Shown here: positions 42,497 to 52,399 of the stretch, piece after piece | Numbering within the stretch: position 1 is the first letter of the stretch | How the letters are laid out: every line of letters begins with the position of its first letter | Notes under the pieces: model-generated | Database searches by the model: none | The model's input: the letters and a program-made list of their open reading frames with translations, nothing else | Told to the model about the DNA's origin: nothing | Translations under genes and position numbers: made by a program | Assembly (NCBI GenBank): GCA_036924085.1 | Contig: JAVGWX010000002.1 | Location: forward strand, 90,808,371-90,872,370 | Length of the DNA stretch: 64,000 nt | Reading direction: 5' to 3' | From: Ariolimax columbianus | Lineage: Eukaryota > Mollusca > Gastropoda > Stylommatophora > Arionidae

Positions 42497-42684
42497 TGCT
42501 TTTTAGGTACCTGTGCCTTAATTTACTCCAAATAAATATTTATATTCATTATTAGGACCGGAAATATATTTTAGGATTTTAGTGACGTCACAACATAGTC
42601 CATTTATTTACACTGTGGAGGTCAACATCGCGCCTATACTGGGATTGCCAATAAACCTAGATTTAATCATTTAATCATCATTTA

Positions 42685-42825
42685 ATCGTCTTGTCCTTGA
42701 CTTGTCACTTGGGTCGGGCGGCATGAGGATAAAAAGTAGCGCAGTTAATCCTTACTAAAAATAGTGCTAGCAAAATAAATTATGCCATCATCGTCTACGA
42801 TGCGTCCATCGTAGCCTTTGTCTTT
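42685..42825 (+). mobile_element. SINE-G 3' fragment
   Basis: GAGGATAAAAAGTAGCGCAG, TTAATCCTTACTAAAAATAG, TGCTAGCAAAATAAATTATG and CCATCATCGTCTACGATG match 17255-17350 in reverse complement. The tRNA-like head is missing. Confidence 0.82.
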
Positions 42826-42959
42826 TTTTTGTTTAATCATCGAACTGTAAATCTCGAGCAATGTATGTTCTCCCTAACACAGCTCTCAGCAGAACACCCA
42901 ATGTTGGTCATACAGTGGAGACAAACTAGCAACGTGTGGCGCAACATCCCCACAAATAG

Positions 42960-43048
42960 ACCTGAGCATCACATATAATAAGTCATCATCTTCAGACTGA
43001 GAACTGAGCATCACATATAATAAGTCATCATCTTCAGACTGGGCAAGG
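42960..43048. repeat. 44-bp tandem duplication
   Basis: GAGCATCACATATAATAAGT plus CATCATCTTCAGACTG occurs twice, 44 bp apart, immediately before a LINE-TTAAG end. Confidence 0.9.
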
Positions 43049-43121
43049 TAATGTAAATGAAACTGGTTGTATATAGATTCTGCAGTCTTCTAAACCAGTA
43101 TAAAGACGTTAAGTTAAGTTA
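43044..43121 (+). repeat. LINE-TTAAG 3' end
   Basis: GCAAGGTAATGTAAATGAAA, CTGGTTGTATATAGATTCTG and TCTTCTAAACCAGTATAAAG, then TTAAG units. It is truncated to the UTR and directly followed by family C. Confidence 0.85.
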
Positions 43122-43500
43122 AGTCGGATGTGTCGGACCGAAGGGTGCATATATGGCAGTCAAGCTGTAAATTACTACACAGCGCATTCATCTCCTGAGA
43201 CTACATCCTGCTATTTGCAAAGCCTTTTTAAGGGCTTGGTAGCGAGAGTTTGCGAATGTTCAGGGCTTGGTAGCAGGAGCTTGAGAATGTAAAGGGCTTG
43301 GTAGCGGGAATTTGAGAACATTCAGGGCTTCTAGCGGGAGTTTAAGAACGTTCAGGGCTTGGTAGCGGGAGTTTGAGAACGTAAAGGGCTTGGTAGCGGG
43401 AATTTGAGAACGTTCAGGGCTTCTAGCGGGAGTTTAAGAACGTTCAGGGCTTGGTAGCGGGAGTTTGAGAACGAACGACGACGAAGACGATGAAGAAGAA
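43122..43500 (+). repeat. Family C 3' half with internal 31-bp array
   Basis: GTCGGATGTGTCGGACCGAA, CAGTCAAGCTGTAAATTAC and GACTACATCCTGCTATTTGC, then seven tandem copies of a 30/31-bp segment (GGGCTTGGTAGCGGGAGTTT plus GAGAACGTTCA) in 43215-43470. The tail starts GAACGAACGACGACGAAG. The array grew from the last unique segment before the tail. Confidence 0.88.
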
Positions 43501-43589
43501 AAAGAAGAAGCTGTCATTGCGATGAAAGCAGTACATGCTGAATTAATTCAACTCTTGATAACATTTGTTCGTTTCAGACTCTTCCTACT

Positions 43590-43745
43590 TTCCGAATTGC
43601 ACGTGCCAAGGTGGACCGGGGTCCTCCTAGCTGTATTGCAATGCAAGGATCCTTAGTTTACTCATCGCGTGTTTCCACAAAGCCTGCCGAGTACGTGAGG
43701 CTTGATCTTCATCAGTATCTTTCACATGACCCTGATCCTACTTTT
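43590..43745 (-). repeat. Family B, strongly diverged fragment
   Basis: CCAAGGTGGACCGGGGTCCT, CTTCATCAGTATCTTTCACA and TGACCCTGATCC keep the order of B landmarks. Low identity suggests an old copy. Confidence 0.5.
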
Positions 43746-43967
43746 TACTCTTCTGAATGGCAACTGTGAATAATTTCAGCATTTATTTAATCTAACATCT
43801 TCTACATTGAGCTATTTATAGTACATTCCGTCTACTGTCAAAAAACGAATTACGCGTGTTGTAACCTGGCTTAGCTAATAATTGTAAAACAGATTTCAGT
43901 GTCGAAATAACGTTTTTTATCATCGGAATATATATATATATTTTTGGAGATATAAATTATTCTTCAT
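43746..43967. other. No recognisable feature
   Basis: AT-rich spacer with a short TA run near 43930. Confidence 0.45.
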
Positions 43968-44310
43968 CGTTCGTTTCCAAACTATCACTACCAAGCCCTG
44001 AAATCGGCTTTGCAAGTAGCGGGATTGTGTCCGGAGAACGGGATGATTTGTGTCGTAGTTTACAGCTTGACTGCGATATTTGCAACTTTCGGTCTAACAC
44101 ATCCGACTTCAGCACGGCATTTTTGGCTTCCTGGTAAGCCTTCCTTTCTCCTCAGCTAGTCTGCTCTGTTCCAACCTGTTATCTAGGATCACCACGGAGA
44201 GGTGTAGAAGGGTCTTGGCAGCTGTGAGTAGTTGGCTCTGACGCTAGCAGTCAGCTTTGGGTTACTGACCCCTGCAGCTCCTGCACGGCTCAACATATTG
44301 ATTCTTTTTA
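43968..44310 (-). repeat. Family C copy, nearly complete
   Basis: CGTTCGTTTCCAAACTATCA, CTACCAAGCCCTGAAATCGG, GTTTACAGCTTGACTGCGAT and CACATCCGACTTCAGCACGG, with about two head units (TGACGCTAGCAGTCAGCTTT) and CAACATATTGA at the far end. Confidence 0.87.
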
Positions 44311-44737
44311 TATAACAAGAAAGACTGTGTCTTATTGATGAAAAAGGTGGAATCAGCACGGACTGCAGTCGGGGATGAAGTGTTAGAGTCTTCATTCTAT
44401 TTTTGTGATCTGTTTATTTTCTGTTGTTTTTTAGATGCGGGAGCAATTGCTTGCCCTACTCTCTTAGTCTCCTCTTCTACCCGTGTCTGTGTAGAGGTTT
44501 TTCTGTATATTATTGTAAGGGAGTGTGTTGAAAAACAAGGATTGTGCTGTTGTGTCTTTGCCTGATGAAGGGGGCTGGTTAGGCATGTTCCCAAAAATGC
44601 CACCTGAAGATCGGATGTTTTTTTCAAGACGAAGGCGAAAAAAGAATTAACTTACTGCATGGGGCTTTGACGACAACAGCTTCCTCGCTGTTTTTCAACA
44701 GTGAGTCAGGTACCAATTTATAGTTGAGTTGACTGGA
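44311..44737. other. Unassigned, with a SINE-H-like scrap
   Basis: GGGATGAAGTGTTAGAGTCT (44372-44391) resembles the SINE-H 3' end at 49300. The rest is unique-looking. Confidence 0.4.
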
Positions 44738-44985
44738 TCATGATGAGAGCAATGATTGTTGTTATGATGTTGTTATTATCCCAGGGGAGGGGGTAGGGGG
44801 GGGAGGATGTGGGGGGTAAGGGAATTCACCATTGTAGAGAGCCCCTAGAGTAGAAGCTTCAACAAAAATAAAGCAGAAAGATTAACGTTTGGTCAGGCAA
44901 AACAAACCGGTCGGACATGTTAGTCAGGAAACCGTACAATCATGCTGAGAGCAAGGATTCTTGTAATTATGTTGTTATTAGCTCA
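44738..44985. repeat. LINE-AAC end duplicated around a family-B 5' piece
   Basis: Two versions of a 46-bp segment (ATGATGAGAGCAATGATTGT ... GTTGTTATTATCCCA and ATCATGCTGAGAGCAAGGAT ... GTTGTTATTAGCTCA) flank 44786-44937. The middle has a G-rich start, AGAAGCTTCAACAAAAATAA, AGATTAACGTTTGGTCAGGC and GGACATGTTAGTCAGG, the family-B 5' end. LINE-AAC 3' sequence (ATAGCTGCTGAACAAGC) continues to about 45035. Confidence 0.72.
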
Positions 44986-45089
44986 TAGCTGCTGAACAAG
45001 CCTGCTTTTGGCAGCCCAGTCGCATTCTTACATAATTCACTCAGGATAGTAGTTGTGCTTTTAGCACAAAGCCCGGGCAAGAATATATA

Positions 45090-45262
45090 GACCATGTCCT
45101 GCCGAAGACGGATGTGTCGGACCGAAAGGTGCAAATATCGCAGCCAAGCAGTAAACTAGCGACATAACGGATTCCGTTCTCCGGACTACATCCTGCTACT
45201 TGCAAAGTTCTGTTCAGAGCTTGGTAGTGGGAGATTGAGAACGAACGCAGAAGAAGAAGGCG
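45090..45262 (+). repeat. Family C 3' half
   Basis: GGATGTGTCGGACCGAAAGG, TGCAAATATCGCAGCCAAGC, ATAACGGATTCCGTTCTCCG and GGGAGATTGAGAACGAACGC, with a short AGAAGAAGAAGG tail. Confidence 0.87.
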
Positions 45263-45859
45263 CAGAAGAGACCATGTGTTGCCCGTGCAGTAGGGCCATC
45301 TCTCGGTCGCCTTCTTTGTTCCAAGGGAAAAGGGATACTAATACATCTGGAACAAGGCAAGCTGCAGAAGCTGCCGGATCAGCAGAGCAATGCTCTATCT
45401 GTTCGCCTGTCGGGGCTTCACTCATAGACCAGCCACCAACCAATGCTAAGGGTCTCTGCCCTGCCACAACACTCAGCTGAGGTTGACTTTCCTCGCTCAA
45501 TGATAAAGCATTGTATCCTCATGCGTATGCTCCTCCGCACATCGTCGGTTGCCAGGTTTGGTAGACGCTGACCAACTTTCAGAGTTATCAGAAAACAGGT
45601 AACACAGCATGTCTAACAAAACCCGACAAGACACGCCAGTATCTTGTCTGCAAGGCTTCAGATGTTATGAGATCAGAATTTGTTCTTCTCTAGGTGAGCT
45701 GCTTTTCTATGCCCGAAACTACTGATTTTAAGGCGCTAGTGGTTCGCTTTCCGCCCCTTCTCCTGTTAGTTAAAACAGTTCTGCAGCGCGAAGGCCAGGA
45801 GATGGACTTTGTTGTCAGAGGCTATATGTCAGGGACCTAGGGGTTATAATGTATCATTC
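45263..45859. other. No recognisable feature
   Basis: Open frames at 45186-45500 on both strands overlap family C and lack any motif. The rest is unique-looking. Confidence 0.5.
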
Positions 45860-46478
45860 AGGTAAGTTCAGGTAGCAGTGAAAAAGGGAAATGCAATGTT
45901 AGGTAGGATAAAACGAAATATTAAACATAGAAGCAAGGAAGTGATAGTCAAACTGTTTAAAGCATTAGTTAAACCTAGATTGGAGTACTGTGCACAGGTG
46001 TGGAGTCCTTATCATAGAGGGGATATAAACATGCTGGAAAGAATACAAATAAGAGCGACAAAGCTGATAGTGGGATTCCAGAAATACAGTTATGAGAAAA
46101 GACTCCGAAAAACCGGCCTACAGAGTCTAGAAGAGAGAAGAATTCGTGGTTTGTAAGATGATCTGAGGAATGGATAAATTAGACTATAACAAGTTTTCTA
46201 AAATACAGCCACCCACAATAACACAAGGGCATAGTTACACGTTGACTAAAGATAGGTCCAGATTAGATATTAGGCAATATTTTTTTAATCAGAGAGTGGT
46301 GAATGCTTGGAATGTATTGCCAGGGGAGATAGTGGAGGCAGGGACAATTAATGCATTTAAGAATAAATTGGATGCGCATAGCTTGTAGAGCAAGGTGATG
46401 TAAATGAAACTGGTTGTATTCAGACTCTGCATGGTCTTCTAAACCAGTTTAAGATGTTAAGTTAAGTTAAGTTAAGTA
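45860..46478 (+). pseudogene. LINE-TTAAG ORF2 C-terminus and 3' end
   Basis: Reads GNAMLGRIKRNIKHRSKEV, VKLFKALVKPRLEYCAQVWS, PYHRGDINMLERIQIRATKL and YEKRLRKTGLQSLEERRIRG, then a short deletion/frameshift near 46155. It continues MDKLDYNKFSKIQPPTI, SRLDIRQYFFNQRVVNAWNV and NAFKNKLDAHSL and stops. The LEYCAQVWSPY and LERIQ-RATK pattern is the post-RT region of CR1/L2-like elements. The UTR ends in four TTAAG units (46455-46475). It is 5'-truncated beyond the RT core. Confidence 0.9.
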
Positions 46479-46554
46479 TGAGACGCACGCTATGGGAGCA
46501 TTTAGTTGCCGTTGAGAGTTCATTCTCAACCCCACCTCCGGCTATAACAACATT

Positions 46555-46870
46555 TAGAACCAGCAATCTTATATAAATACATGTTTTCTCCAGCTATTTC
46601 ACTGTTCCGTACAGTGTGTTGGCAATTATTAGCAGGGTTTGAAAGAATCTTTTCCTCGTGTCCGCCAGCGCCTTGCACTCAATGAGTAGATATCTCTGTT
46701 ATCAGAGTAAGAGCAATGTCTGCACCACGGCAGGCGCTGAGGATTGATGCGGTTCAAGTTAAGTTAAGTTAAGTGGCTATTGACTTTTGTGTACCCTGTT
46801 CAGAACTGAACGTTGAGACTTTGATCTTGTCTATGTATTTTATTCATGTCATATTTACTTTTTTTCATGG
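46555..46870 (-). pseudogene. LINE-AAC 3' end, second copy
   Basis: Aligns with 19690-20140: TCACTGTTCCGTACAGTGTG, TCTTTTCCTCGTGTCCGCCA, GCGCCTTGCACTCAATGAGT, AGAGCAATGTCTGCACC and TGAGACTTTGATCTTGTCTA. It lacks the LINE-GAA insertion found in the other copy, but carries extra TTAAG units at 46757-46772. Confidence 0.83.
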
Positions 46871-47149
46871 CTGTGAGATAACAAGGATCAAACACATAAA
46901 ACTGACTCAAACGTTCTTAACAAACAAAGTGAAGAAAATAACAAATAAATAACGAAGCAGAACATAGAATAGTAACACTATAACCGGACAGGCGTGTCGT
47001 ATGGGGCGACTAATGAAGGTTAGTGGCTACCTTGTTCACTGCTTCTCAGCCTTTGTATCTCCATCCAGTTTCATCTTTGTTCCGAAAATCCTTCCGCCCT
47101 TCCCAAGAGTATAATTAAAAAGGTTATCGCGATTTGGTGAATGGTGGTC
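46871..47149. other. No recognisable feature
   Basis: Unique-looking spacer. Confidence 0.45.
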
Positions 47150-47645
47150 ACGATCCTACCCCCCCACCCCCTCCCGAAATCCTAATATTTCCACTGTGTG
47201 CGCTTGTGTGTGTGATTTTTTGTGGCTTGGGGGGGGGGGGGGGGGGGGTTGGGGGGATCCCAAGGGTTTAGAGCACCTAGAGAGAAGCTTCAACAAAAAT
47301 GGAGCACAAAGACTAACGTTTGGTAAGGCAAAACAAACCGATTGGACATGTTAGTCAGAAAACCCATACTGGCCAAGAACCTCACCTTGCCTTATTTGTA
47401 GCTATTCTTAGAAAGGGGATGTTTTCATGGCAGCCCGGCTAACAACGTGACGGATCGACGTGATCCCCGTAGTAGTGAGCGACACGCAGATGAAGCCCAG
47501 CAAAGTCAAGCCCCCTGGAAGACCTCGGTTCACCTTCATCAGCACGCTCGGGATGTGAGGAAAGCTACTGCAACCCGCCACTTAGTCCTTTTCAGGGCAT
47601 TCAAAAGAGTAAACCTAGTAATTGTGAGAATTGGAAACAACAACA
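47150..47645 (+). repeat. Family B copy with extended G-rich 5' end
   Basis: It starts with C- and G-rich tracts (47158-47175, 47230-47256), then GAGAGAAGCTTCAACAAAAA and GACTAACGTTTGGTAAGGC, one head unit, ACTGGCCAAGAACCTCACC, ACGGATCGACGTGATCCCCG, CTCGGGATGTGAGGAAAGCT and GCATTCAAAAGAGTAAACC. The tail is AACAACAACAGAAGCAACAA. With 44786-44937 it suggests that the true 5' end of B is G-rich. Confidence 0.85.
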
Positions 47646-47784
47646 GAAGCAACAAAAATAGCTAATTCAAAATGAAATGATTTGGCCTGTATTTGTGCTC
47701 CTCGGGGAGCTGAAAAGATTTTGATTGATTAATATATTAAGACAGAGGTTCTCAAACTGCTTTGGTCCGCGGCTCTCTTGACCT

Positions 47785-48120
47785 GCTCATGCCGGGATTC
47801 AGGGCAATGAAAGAGCTGACATCTTGGCTTCACAAGCTACCATCATGGGCAACTTAGTGATAGATAGAATTCGCATTGTGAAATCAATCAATGACCGCTT
47901 GCTGGATGAGGACACCGCAATAGATGAAGCAGCAATCCACAGACTGCAAAGTCTCGACATTAAACGAGGTTCGATCGGAGTGGGGCGCATGAGAGGACGG
48001 CGTAGGAGAGTGTTCAACCAGCAGGCTACAGGGACCATCAGCATCCATACCTTACGCCATTTGATGAGAGAGACTGAGCACCTATGGCTATGCCCGGATT
48101 GCAGTGACGTTGGTTCTTAG
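47785..48120 (+). pseudogene. RNase H C-terminus of an Ingi/Vingi-like LINE
   Basis: Begins HAGIQGNERADILAS-like (last RNase H motif, GNERAD) near 47790. It continues open as MASQATIMGNLVIDRIRIVK, DTAIDEAAIHRLQSLDIKRG, RMRGRRRRVFNQQATGTISI and RHLMRETEHLWLCPDCSD. I recognise this tail as the end of an RNase-H LINE type distinct from LINE-GAA and LINE-AAC. It stays open for 98 codons, so it may be fairly young. Confidence 0.7.
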
Positions 48121-48899
48121 AAACAGAAACATAAAACGTCTTCAAAGCCACCGTTACGCCCTTAACGGAGAGCCACAACGCCCCCTCGGAGCAGAGACGG
48201 ACAGTTTTAAAACATCTGTATTAAAATATCCAAAAGTCGTTCATGTACCATCTTAGTAACCGCTTTTCTGAATAAATTAGACAGGAATGTTCTATATCAT
48301 CAAATGTTTGTCCAAAACTTGCTTGTTGGACGGCGGTCTGCAACAGAACGCTATGTTTATTTTCAAGGTAAATTAAAGAGGAGGACCTCGCAGATTGGAT
48401 TGGAATCTCCCCTTTCACACTAACCCTTGACCTCTCCGTGATATTAATTTAACCTGACACTGGTCAGTGTGTGAGGCCATTAAGTCTCGGGGAGGGGAGG
48501 GGGATGTTCGTGTATAAAAACAAGGAGTCACAGATATGAAAGGACAGTTTCTCTTGCACAACTTTCATACGCGCCCTTAGGTTGAGGCCCTCCCATTGCA
48601 CTTTGGTTGGGCTAGCTTCTGATGGCGCACAAACCTAGTATAGGTACATACAGACACACACATGCATCCAAGCACTGGTTTATGCGTCCTGATATCGCCC
48701 AATGGACTACGGGATGGGGTGGAATGGGCGCGCCTCCGCCAGTAGAAACTAGTGAGGCAAACATCTAAGCAACAAAAACATGGAAGGACAGTGTTAAAGC
48801 TGCTTTTCGAGTATGGTGTGGGACGTTATTGCCCATCGCGAAGCGATGGTGGTCACAACATCAGACGGTTGTATCTTAATAATGTGATATGCGCTGTAT
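48121..48899. other. No recognisable feature
   Basis: No gene or repeat was supported. Confidence 0.5.
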
Positions 48900-48939
48900 T
48901 TGGATTATAGGGAGACAGAATATGCGCTGGTCATCAATC

Positions 48940-49010
48940 TCACTCTTATCTCGAGTTACCTTGGATCAGTGACAAGACTATTGGTCGAGACGACTGAGGG
49001 TAACTCGTGA
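48940..49010. repeat. Short palindromic repeat, two loci
   Basis: GAGTTACCTTGGATCAGTGA and GACTGAGGGTAACTCG form an imperfect inverted repeat of about 55 bp. A related segment is at 61579-61633 (GAGCTACCTTTGACCAGTGA, CGAGATGTAACTC). The nature is unknown. Confidence 0.5.
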
Positions 49011-49264
49011 TGCAGGCACCCTGGTCTTACGTCCGGTGAGACCTAGCGTAAGCTTGAAACTTGTGGAGTTCGATCGCCCAACGTTTCTGTTCATCACAGT
49101 GAGAGGCGACCTACTGCTGTACGTAAATTACCACTAGTTAGAGATGCACATGGAGATAGCAACATCTTCATGTTAAAAACAATTGCTACAAAAAGGCCAT
49201 TTGATACAGGTTTTCTGGATTGATGACAACTGCAGGTGATGACCACATGCTCCACCTGAAACAA

Positions 49265-49510
49265 ACCGGGGCAGAAAAGAAGTCCCACAGCAGAAACTGC
49301 TATCAGGGATGAAGTATTGGAGACTTCAGCCACAGCTTGGGTGAGGTGGAGTGGCCAGTTCCCTTCTTCGTTGCCTTCCGACCGTAGGCCAGGTACCCAT
49401 TTGCAAATGAAACCTATCCATTTAGGTCGACTATAGCGTGCTGGTAACGGGAGTTGAACCTTTTGACCTCGCCTTGAAAATCTAGCACTCCACTGCAACA
49501 CTGCCACTGC
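49265..49510 (-). mobile_element. SINE-H (tRNA-derived)
   Basis: On the minus strand: AAAAGGTTCAACTCCCGTTA (box B), TAGTCGACCTAAATGGATAG, AATGGGTACCTGGCCTACGG, AACTGGCCACTCCACCTCAC and AAGCTGTGGCTGAAGTCTCC. It agrees module for module with the copies at 13648-13935 and 19095-19350. Box A falls in a poorly kept region. Confidence 0.82.
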
Positions 49511-49754
49511 ACTTATCAGATGCCAAGAGACATCATTAGCTCTTTCCGTCTTGTCATACGATAGTAATTGTGCTATGAAAAGGTATGCAACTACATTCCA
49601 TGGCGGTAACGAATGTGACTCGTAAGACCAATTCATGCAGTGAAGCCTCTTCCACAGTGTGTGCAAGAAAAATCAGAACCATTTGCGGCATCGCATGGTG
49701 TGGCGTGTCTTCTCAAACTCTGAGTCTTTAGCCTATCAGCAATCAGTATCCCCT
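49511..49754. other. Spacer
   Basis: No feature was recognised. Confidence 0.4.
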
Positions 49755-50170
49755 TTGTCTGTATTCAATGCTTAATCCTGCTCCTCCATGTAACACGATC
49801 CACGGCGTCCTGTTCCCGTGATTCCAAATCGATGCCTGCATCATTTATATCTCGCTTGCATACATCCTTGTACCGAAGTAGTGGCAGGCCGCAAGACCTT
49901 TTCCCCAACTGTAATTCCCCATAGAGAAGATATTTTTATATTCTACCATCATCCATCGTCCGAATGTGTCCCAGTTAGCGGAGCCTTCGATGACTAAGCA
50001 TGGACAAGATTGTGACAGTGCCTGTTCTCTCCAACACCACTGCGATGGTGATCTTGTCTTGCCACCCAACACCCAGGATTCTCCGCAGGCACCTCGTGTA
50101 ATAGCTGTTTAGCCGCCTATCCTGGTGCATGTAGGTAGACCATGTCTCACTGCCGTAAAGAAGAGTGCTG
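49755..50170 (-). pseudogene. LINE RT C-terminal remnant (RLNSY/CLRRILG type)
   Basis: The minus strand reads VLSTLLYGSETWSTYMHQDR, RLNSYYTRCLRRILGVGWQD, VVLERTGTVTILSMLSHRRL, a stop, LGHIRTMDDGRI, YGELQLGKRSCGLPLLRYKD, VCKRDINDAGIDLESREQD and RVTWR. This is the classic post-RT region of a LINE family common in invertebrates. Only two stops or changes in about 135 residues suggest a modest age. The open frame 49845-50072 is in another register. Confidence 0.85.
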
Positions 50171-50389
50171 AGGACACATGCCTATGAAACAAGGGAGACA
50201 ACAATAACTTAAAATGTCCGTTGACCAAACGCGTGTGTTTTGTTTATCAAGAGACAAATTATTATTCATGGTATAATTTATCACCTGGACAACTTTGAGC
50301 TTTGCCCTCCCGTTGTACCACTCTCTGCATTCCCTGCCTAGGGTTATGATGGCTCTTCTACGGCCAGTGTGGAACCATTCCTTTCCCTT

Positions 50390-50478
50390 GATTATCGTCC
50401 CAACTGTAGTCTCTCGTCCCAACTGTAGTCTCTCGTCCCAACTGTAGTCTCTCGTCCCAACTGTAGTCTCTTGTCCAA
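50390..50478. repeat. 19-bp minisatellite
   Basis: Four copies of CCCAACTGTAGTCTCTCGT with the last slightly changed. Confidence 0.92.
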
Positions 50479-50649
50479 TTGATATCTCTGTTTATGCCAT
50501 TCATGGCGCCCCTCTCTTGATTCATTGATGTCTGAAGTGTTAAAAGCTTATAAACGAAAACATGCAAAATAGCATTATATACGTCAATGAGATACGCAAT
50601 AAGAACAGAAAACAGGGCAGACAGAAAAGCAGCCTCCAGTACGAGAATG

Positions 50650-50870
50650 GACTGGTCAGGTCATCCCGTAACCGGTGAGATCGTTGGGGCACACATGAAG
50701 ATATCCTCACAACTCCACACCACCCCTTTCTGTCAGATGCCGCTGCTTGTGACTCTTCTTGTCGGAGACTGGTCCATTCTTTTATGTTGTCCTCCCATCT
50801 CTTTTTCGGCCGGCCTCTTCGTCGTCTGCCATGCACGAGAAAGGAGACGGAAGCATTAACTGCAAACACT
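50650..50870 (-). pseudogene. LINE-CVPQR C-terminal remnant
   Basis: The minus strand encodes HGRRRRGRPKKRWEDNIKEW, TSLRQEESQAAASDRKGW and CVPQRSHRLRDDLT. It is near-identical in protein to 840-1121, so these two copies are close relatives. Confidence 0.83.
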
Positions 50871-51039
50871 GTGGCCTCTTTAACATGGGCAGTCATCCTA
50901 TCCGACTGACAATCCTTACTTTGGTACAGAAGTCCTGGCAAATGCATGAGTTGATGACAGCTCTATCAAACATGCAAGGGCTGGTGTGGATTTACTGCCC
51001 TGATCATTCTGGAGCTCATAGCAAACGAAAGAGCTGACA
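50860..51039 (+). pseudogene. RNase H fragment upstream of family A
   Basis: Reads NMGSHPIRLTILTLVQKSW, then LVWIYCPDHSGAHSKRKS, the W-x-x-(G)HSG motif near the end of RNase H. It passes directly into family A, which raises the possibility that A is the 3' part of an RNase-H LINE. Confidence 0.6.
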
Positions 51040-51262
51040 TCCCCAGTGGTCCACCGGGTTCTTTGTGTATGACAAAGACATGAATAGCAACACTATTCCA
51101 CAGAGACAATGTCGTGAGAGGCGACTAACTGTCTGACATGGCATAACAACGACCATGGTTATGTGGTTTGTCAAGAGCAGCATAGATGGCGCCCAACAGA
51201 CTGCAGGTTTACTTTCCTCTAGTGTTTGAGTCTATTAAGATGGACTCGCACGTCGGTTCAAT
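51040..51262 (+). repeat. Family A copy
   Basis: TTCTTTGTGTATGACAAAGA, GAATAGCAACACTATTCC, GAGGCGACTAACTGTCTGAC, GATGGCGCCCAACAGACTGC and CTATTAAGATGGACTCGCAC. It is cut at about 51262, where a LINE-TTAAG end follows. Confidence 0.86.
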
Positions 51263-51264
51263 AC

Positions 51265-51336
51265 CCTCCAAGAAAATGGTTGTATACTGATTCTGCAGCA
51301 TTTTCTAAACCAGTATAAAGAAGTTAAGTTAAGTTC
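51265..51336 (+). repeat. LINE-TTAAG 3' end
   Basis: AATGGTTGTATACTGATTCT, TTTTCTAAACCAGTATAAAG and AAGTTAAGTTAAGTTC. Only the last 65 bp or so are present, joined to a family-A copy. Confidence 0.83.
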
Positions 51337-51369
51337 ACAGACACAAGCACAAGAACAAAGCAAAACACA

Positions 51370-51690
51370 ACCACAGAATAAAAGCCAGAAAATGATATTA
51401 TAGACAAGAGACAGAGATTGGCAGACAAGGGTCTTCAGACTCAGAATGGGACATTGTAAACTCAAGACCCACTTCCACAGAATGAATCTAAGAGATGCCG
51501 CCACATGCGATTGTGGAGCAAACAAGGAAACACCAGAACACATCCTACAGGACTGCCCTACTTATATAGATCAAAAAGCGGCAGCCTGGCCGAGGGATCA
51601 ACAATGCTCGAAAAGCTATGAGGGACCAACGAAGACCTCCTTCGTGAACTTCACCGGACTAGAAGTGTGCAATCAGTTGATCGAAGAAGA
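51370..51690 (+). pseudogene. RNase-H LINE C-terminus with GAA tail
   Basis: Reads MGHCKLKTHFHRMNLRDAAT, CDCGANKETPEHILQDCPTY, DQKAAAWPRDQQCSKSYEGP and SFVNFTGLEVCNQLIEEEEE, with the last residues coming from the GAA tail (51682-51697). The Cys-His motif (C-x-C...EH...C) is intact. The homologue is 42060-42496. Confidence 0.87.
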
Positions 51691-51699
51691 GGAAGAATT

Positions 51700-52399
51700 T
51701 ATGATCTCCGCAGTGTGGCCATGGACTGCTATAACCTAAGATCATGGGTTATACAGTAAAGTACGCAATCTTTATAACAAGGGGCATGTGTTAGTCCTCA
51801 CGGCCATTTATTCATGAATTACTGTTTGTTATTTAGCATACTCTGTTTTAAGTGATATTAAATGATTCAGACATTCTCAGCCATTATCTGACTAACGGCC
51901 ACCGCCTTACCTATTGTATCGGTTATCAAGTCATTTATTTTGTAATCTGTTACATGTTGTTGTTTGTTCTTTCTACCTGACGAAGGTATTATGTCCGTAA
52001 CGGGTAACATGTCTGGATACTTTATTTGTTTTTCAATTTTGACTGAAACAAGGGAAATAATCCAGCATATTGTGGTAAATGCGTTCCGAAGCTGCACATG
52101 CAGAGTAGCTCTATCTTTACGAATTTTATTTTGCAGCATGCTTTACTTTATATCCCGAAGCGTACTGAAAAAAGTACTCACCCCTAACTGTAGTGAAATG
52201 ATAGAATCTAGGAAGGTTCACAACTACATGTTGATCAATATGTTTTGCCAGACCAGACATTAGTCTTCCTTCCTATCTTTCAAAATGCAATGTTGGACTG
52301 TCACTTTGACATCTGGAGTGAAAGGTAATGATGATGATGTGTTGGGAAAAGACCCAACAAATCATGGACAGGAACATCTTATCAAAGTACTTTTAAACT
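51700..52399. other. No recognisable gene
   Basis: A 99-codon plus-strand frame at 51964-52263 and its minus-strand partner show no motif. No repeat was recognised. Confidence 0.5.
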
